DNA of 64,000 nt from Mytilus californianus (lineage: Eukaryota > Mollusca > Bivalvia > Mytilida > Mytilidae), in assembly GCF_021869535.1 (NCBI RefSeq), contig NW_026262668.1:70391558-70455557 (forward strand). Reading direction: 5' to 3'. The notes beneath the pieces are model-generated. The model worked only from the letters and a program-made list of their open reading frames with translations, made no database searches and had not been told where the DNA came from. Positions 60,401-64,000 of the stretch are shown piece by piece; position 1 is the first letter of the stretch; the number at the start of each line of letters is the position of its first letter. The position numbers and the translations under genes are program-made.

Positions 60401-62541
60401 TGAGATAATATGTTTAGATATTGAACACCTGTTTCATTTGTAAGTTTATAAGTTTTGATTTTGTTATCAGTCTCTCAAATTCTGGTTTTGTATGAAAATT
60501 TTCTCACACACACTTGGAGATATTGGATAGAATAGTCTTGTTTATCAATTTTATTTCATGAAAATTGGCTGTATTTGTTTGAAAATGCTTGTAACAGATA
60601 TGAAAGATAATTTAACCTAAAAATGACTTGCAGAAACATTTTATATAATTTCTCTGTCCTTATATTTGTAAGTATTTTATTCATTAGTATGTATTTTCAA
60701 ACATATAGTATAAGGTATTATTTTAAGAGGTTCATAAGGGGATGTGGTATGTTTGTCAATGAGACAACTACATTTGTATTCACCAGAACTCTAATTATAT
60801 GGATATAAGCAATGTTTTTGGTAAGATATTTCAATGTTTTTGGTTGAATTTTTTGTTGACAATTGTAGATGAGTTTTAAAACTTATGTGCTTATTTCAGA
60901 TTCTGATGTTGATTCTGGTATAGTGCCGACTTCAGTCAGTGATGATATTCAGTTGGATCCTCCATCATATAATTCTACTATGTACTCCAGGTAAGAAGTT
61001 CTTTTTAAGAAGACATGCTTTAAAATTTAATAAATTACAATCCAAGGGAAAGATGGCATCAAAAATTATCTGGTTCTTAAAAAAATGATCAATCACTGGT
61101 GTTTTCCTTAGGAGCTTACTTTGAACTTTTTAAAGATGATTTTGTCAGTCTTCATTTTCAATCATAAAATTATATAAAAAAAAATTATAAGCTCTTAATT
61201 GCTTTTTTTTTGGGGGGGGGAGGGGGGTAATCTTAAATTTTTATTTAACAAATTGTAAATTTTTTAGGATCAAATTCAACACATGTACATGGATCATACA
61301 AAAATTTCAAAAAAAAAAGGAAAACCATTGATAAAAATTGGGAAAGGGACATGAATAATGAAAGTCTAAATTAATTTTATGAAGATTCATTCTTTCTTGA
61401 TTATTTTAAGTGCATTTATTTATATTGCAAGTTTTGAACAATAGAAAAAATAAGATTAATTATTGCTATTTCAAATGCAAGAAATGCTGTATACAAATAA
61501 TGCAATCATTTTTTAAATGAGTTTTTAGTTTTGTGAAACCTTTCCTGTAACAATGTTTGCAATGATAAAAGCGCTGCAAAATTTGTTACTGGTAAGAAAA
61601 AGCAAACATAATAATCTGGTATCATAAATCTCAAAACTATAAAGCATAGTATACATGGTATAAACTTAAAAACTGTATACTGTTGTACAATGTATAACGT
61701 TCTGTTCTCATAAAAAACTGTGCCTAGAATTATGGTACAATGTACATATATATCCTATTAATTAATAAACCAATATTTGAATAATAAAATATCTCATGAA
61801 ATAAGAGTATTTCTGAGATCCCACAATACAGAAATTCAATTTCAAATGTATTCAATACTTCTGATTAATAAAAAAGTAATGCTTTTTTTTTAGCACATTG
61901 TGCTTTAAATGCTATTTTATTGTCAAAGGATTTGTATAACTTAATATAGTCTAGTGATATATATAAATATATAGGTATGTAAATGCCATTTGAAATTAAC
62001 ACACACACACAGTGTCCATTTCTAGAAAATAGCTTTAATACATGTATGGCAATAACAGAATGATGTTTCCTAAAACAGAAAGTCAGCAAGTCAATATTAC
62101 TGATTAGGCTTTTAGTACTATTCTGTGCTGTTATTGTGTCACTAGTATAGGTATACATGGGATATGCTTTTCTTAAACTAACACAGTGGATTTCAGTGAT
62201 AAAAGGAAAAAGCCTACTAAAATAATAAATGTTAAAGTAAAATATACATATTTGAACGATTATAGACAAGATCATGCAGTAAAGATTGACTATATGATTG
62301 TTGTTAGCTAGCATCCAATAGCAAATATTTCATGCTTATACAGGACAACTTCTGAGACAATGTAAATATATATATATAAAGAAACCTTCTCATATTTTTA
62401 TTTTGTCAAATATTTCTCTTTCAGATCCGATGTATACGAAATGCCAGTTAGTCAAATTCAAAATTTTTACAAGCCAGGTCAAAGGTCAAGGCCATCACCA
62501 ATCAAAGCTGACCATAGTTTAACCTTGAATCTGAATTACAG
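46961..62541 (+). CDS. Unrecognised hydrophilic protein, N-terminal part (4 exons, runs off window)
   Basis: Four exons join in consistent phase (0, 1, 2, 2) to 462 complete codons, and the gene continues past the last donor at 62542. ATG at 46961 follows an in-frame TAG at 46928. The protein is rich in Ser, Asp, Lys, Asn and His, has no membrane segment and is probably largely disordered. Features include YVDPRRRSTSDIKDFPGR (around residue 114), EREIEN-like charged stretches, a possible helix SDTLKRLLQHRKYHRAKLA, and acidic Ser/Thr clusters such as SPDSTPDSAIDVDTSS. I do not recognise a family or domain. In human, KIAA1614 lies beside XPR1, but I have no sequence evidence that this is its relative. 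Head-to-head with XPR1. Confidence 0.8.
47866..48075 (+). mobile_element. Core-motif dispersed repeat, copy
   Basis: GGTATGAGTGCCAATGAGAC at 47872 then CAACTATCCATCCAAG, CGGCCTTCAACACGG and AACAATTCAAACAGG. Collinear with the copy at 26752. Confidence 0.8.
49981..50070. repeat. 45-bp tandem duplication
   Basis: GTACCGTGAATATAGTTGTA starts at 49981 and 50026, and both are followed by ATAACT and a CTTTCTGTATT or TTTTCTGTATT stretch. Confidence 0.9.
51268..51560 (+). mobile_element. Core-motif dispersed repeat, longest copy
   Basis: Core GGTATGGTTGCCAATGAGAC at 51274, then CATAGTCAGTTATAGAATA, AACAATTCAATCGAGAAAAC, CCAACAACACCCAC and CACATATAGAATATGGCAGG. It links the 5' part seen at 26752 with the 3' part seen at 27570. 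Confidence 0.85.
51921..52032. repeat. Perfect 56-bp tandem duplication
   Basis: GAACTGTAATTAATGTTTTG starts both units (51921 and 51977), and all 56 bases are identical. Very recent, or an assembly slip. Confidence 0.97.
52050..52290. repeat. Diverged monomers, about 155-160 bp
   Basis: ACCATATTATGCTATTGTGC (about 52097) and ACCATATTATGCCATTGTGC (about 52256) mark two units. GCAACTCCTCCTAAACC at about 52055 resembles the start of the family C monomers. Confidence 0.6.
53519..54362 (+). CDS. Plus-strand gene, exon 2 (residues 113-394)
   Basis: Acceptor TTCTAG, then TYVDPRRRSTSDIKDF. 844 nt, open throughout, the longest frame in the window. Ends VVHKG at donor GTGAGC in phase 1. Reading through would end about 18 codons later. 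Confidence 0.9.
56604..56940 (+). mobile_element. Hairpin-ended repeat, family B, copy 3
   Basis: The hairpin is at the left: ATGCCCC (56604-56610) with GGGGCAT (56624-56630). Then TTAAGTTTTACCCTTGTCCG, GTCC repeats and two monomers with AGTTTGCCTCAACCAAATG. AGTTATGCCCCTTT is at 56789-56802. Opposite in orientation to copies 1 and 2. Confidence 0.85.
57424..58045 (+). mobile_element. Hairpin-ended repeat, family C
   Basis: Left hairpin: ATTATACCC (57424-57432) with GGGTATAAT (57451-57459), inner GCAAC/GTTGC and a 3x3 internal loop. A CCGTCCGTCTGTCCGTCCG tract follows. Three monomers start GCAACTCCTC at 57521, 57689 and 57856 (period 167-168), two of them with AGTTACGCCCCTTT. The right end has CGTGGGGTAT and a second hairpin GTGAGC-GT-GCTCAC (58032-58045). 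Confidence 0.85.
60900..60990 (+). CDS. Plus-strand gene, exon 3 (residues 394-425)
   Basis: Acceptor TTTCAG, then DSDVDSGIVPTSVSDDIQLD and PPSYNSTMYS, donor GTAAGA. The phase fits exon 2 and exon 4. 91 nt. Confidence 0.85.
60991..62424 (+). other. Plus-strand gene, intron 3
   Basis: 1.4 kb, GTAAGA to TTTCAG. Contains a G-run (ten G, A, six G near 61212-61228) and a short AC microsatellite near 62000. The 149-codon minus-strand frame at 61865-62314 has no recognisable product. Confidence 0.7.
62425..62541 (+). CDS. Plus-strand gene, exon 4 (residues 425 to about 463)
   Basis: Acceptor TTTCAG, then SDVYEMPVSQIQNFYKPGQR and SRPSPIKADHSLTLNLNY, donor GTAAAG. 117 nt. The next exon is beyond the window or not recognised. 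Confidence 0.85.
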
Positions 62542-63247
62542 GTAAAGGGAAGAATTTCAAAGAAATTTTAAGATTTGTTATTACAAAATATATATGAAAT
62601 TATTAAGTACATGTATAACATTTTGTCTTTGCAAAAGATTCTGGCTCTTTCAAACATATTTGACCTAGCTCTTTAAGTATCAGAGGTTAATAGATCCCCC
62701 GAAAAAATATCTTTTGTATTAAAAGATATGGATAGGTTTATTTCACGCACATTAAATTACTCAAAAAGATTCATATTTAAATCTGTGGAGTGATTGTACA
62801 GTAAGGCTTTCAAATTCGGAGAAACACAGGAAGGGTAGTAAAAAAAGACCAGACCTACTAAAAATTTGATTCATTATGAATTGTATTTAATTTTTTTGAT
62901 TTCTCAGTGACCTATTATCAGTTCTGGTTATATGCCATAGTGAAAAATGATAATTCCCAAGCCAACTTGTATTGGAGTAAGCCCTTGTTGAACTGCTGCA
63001 GCTATATCATGTTTTGTTTGCCTTTTATTATATTTCCTTGTCCTAAATCAACCTCCACAGTTGCTCCTAAATTTTGGTTTCACAACTTTTTGGTGTTATC
63101 AAGCATAAAAAATATTAAGGGAGGCAAACAAATTAACCAAAATTAGTAAGATATCCTCTGATTATCTGGTTTTCAGCCTATATATGAAATACCAGCTCCT
63201 AGCCAAAAAGTCAAATGAACAAATATTTTAAAAACCAATAGATTTTT
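62542..63247 (+). other. Start of intron 4 of the plus-strand gene
   Basis: Donor GTAAAG at 62542. No further exon was recognised before the repeat that fills the right edge. Confidence 0.55.
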
Positions 63248-64000
63248 TGTCTCGCCTGCGTAGTCGCAGTATGCGAGACATAGGTATTACTATCTGGTGG
63301 CGGCGGCGTAAACTATTTGTATAAAGCTTTATATTTCAGAAGGAAGAAGACCTGGATGCTTCATACCTTGTATGCAGATACCTTATGTTACGAAGTTTCC
63401 GTCTGTTATATGCGAATTGTCCTTGACCTCATTTTCATGGTTCAGTGACTGCTTGAAAAAAAATTACATTTTTTTTGTCATGTTAATTTCTCACTTATTA
63501 TGAGTAATAGGATAACTATATTTGGTATATGGGTTTCTTGCAATGTCTGCATGTCCGTCAGACAGGGTTAACCTGACCTCAACCTTTATGGATCAGTGAT
63601 CAAGATTAAAGTTACGTGATTAGGGCCATTTCTCAGATACTACAAGCAGCAGGCCAACTATATGTGGTGTATGGAATGATTGTAAGGGGTATATGTCAGA
63701 CTGGCAGGTTTCATCTGATCTTAACCTCATTTTCATGGTTCATTGGTCATTGTTAATTTTTGGTGTTTTGGTCTGTTTTTCAAGTATTGTAAGCAATAGG
63801 TCAACTATATTTGGTGTATGGAATGATTGTAAGGTGTACATGTCTGTCTTGCAGGTGTCAACTGACCTTGACCTCATTTTCATGGTTCATTAGTCAGTGT
63901 TAAGTTTTTGTGTTTTGGTCTGTTTTTCAAAGACTAATAGCAATAGGTCAACTATAATTGGTGTATGGAATGATTGTAAGGTGTATATGTCTGTCTAGCA
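63248..64000 (+). mobile_element. Hairpin-ended repeat, family D, runs off the window
   Basis: Nested hairpin at the left end: TGTCTCGC (63248-63255) with GCGAGACA (63273-63280), inner CTGCG-TAGT-CGCAG. A GGCGGCGGCG tract follows, then monomers with period about 148 marked by GG(T/C)CAACTAT (63652, 63799, 63947), CTCATTTTCATGGTTCA and GTGTATGGAATGATTGTAAG. The right end is not visible. Confidence 0.85.

Larger units (their letters stand above)
54363..60899 (+). other. Plus-strand gene, intron 2
   Basis: 6.5 kb, GTGAGC to TTTCAG. Carries a short core-motif fragment (about 56490-56530), family B copy 3 (56604), family C (57424) and another short core-motif fragment (about 60739). The rest is AT-rich with no frame that I trust. 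Confidence 0.75.

Noticed and set aside
61865..62314. Minus-strand frame of 149 codons
   Set aside because: Long, but with AT-driven composition and no domain. It lies within intron 3 of the plus-strand gene.

Overview
The window is AT-rich nuclear DNA from an animal. It carries long GT-AG introns, minisatellites and many short dispersed repeats. The repeat families look like those of marine bivalves, and a mussel of the Mytilus type is my best guess. That guess rests on recalled repeat families and was not checked by a search.

The best-supported content is one complete protein gene on the minus strand. Sixteen coding exons between 46428 (start) and 15158 (stop) join in frame to a 699-residue XPR1, the SPX-EXS phosphate exporter. 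Every exon-exon phase closes. Two of its fifteen introns (3 and 5) need GC donors instead of GT. Exon 12 is a 33-base micro-exon. Its acceptor has been copied about nine times in a 42-base tandem array, together with a partial copy of the exon itself.

A second gene starts 532 bases away, head to head with XPR1, on the plus strand at 46961. Four coding exons (462 complete codons) are visible before it leaves the window on the right. It encodes a hydrophilic Ser/Asp/Lys-rich protein that I do not recognise. The short gap between the two start codons is probably a shared promoter and holds a CCAAT box, CRE-like sites and an E2F-like site.

Layout: 1-15157 is downstream or intergenic DNA. It contains a 2.7-kb minisatellite with a 37-base unit (1181-3846), three or more inverted-repeat (MITE-like) elements, and a large hairpin-ended repeat with about eleven 166-base monomers (11672-13716) joined to a second partial element (to about 14371). 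15158-46428 is XPR1. Its intron 14 contains a nearly identical 1.81-kb segment present three times in tandem (18237-23635). 46961-64000 is the second gene, whose introns carry further dispersed repeats.

The most unusual pattern is shared by several dispersed repeat families. Each has a GC-rich nested hairpin at one end, then a short tract rich in GTCC/CGTC, then monomers of about 145-168 bases. Several of these monomers carry the same motif, AGTTAYGCCCCTTT, in the same orientation relative to the hairpin. This suggests one superfamily of hairpin-capped, non-autonomous mobile elements.
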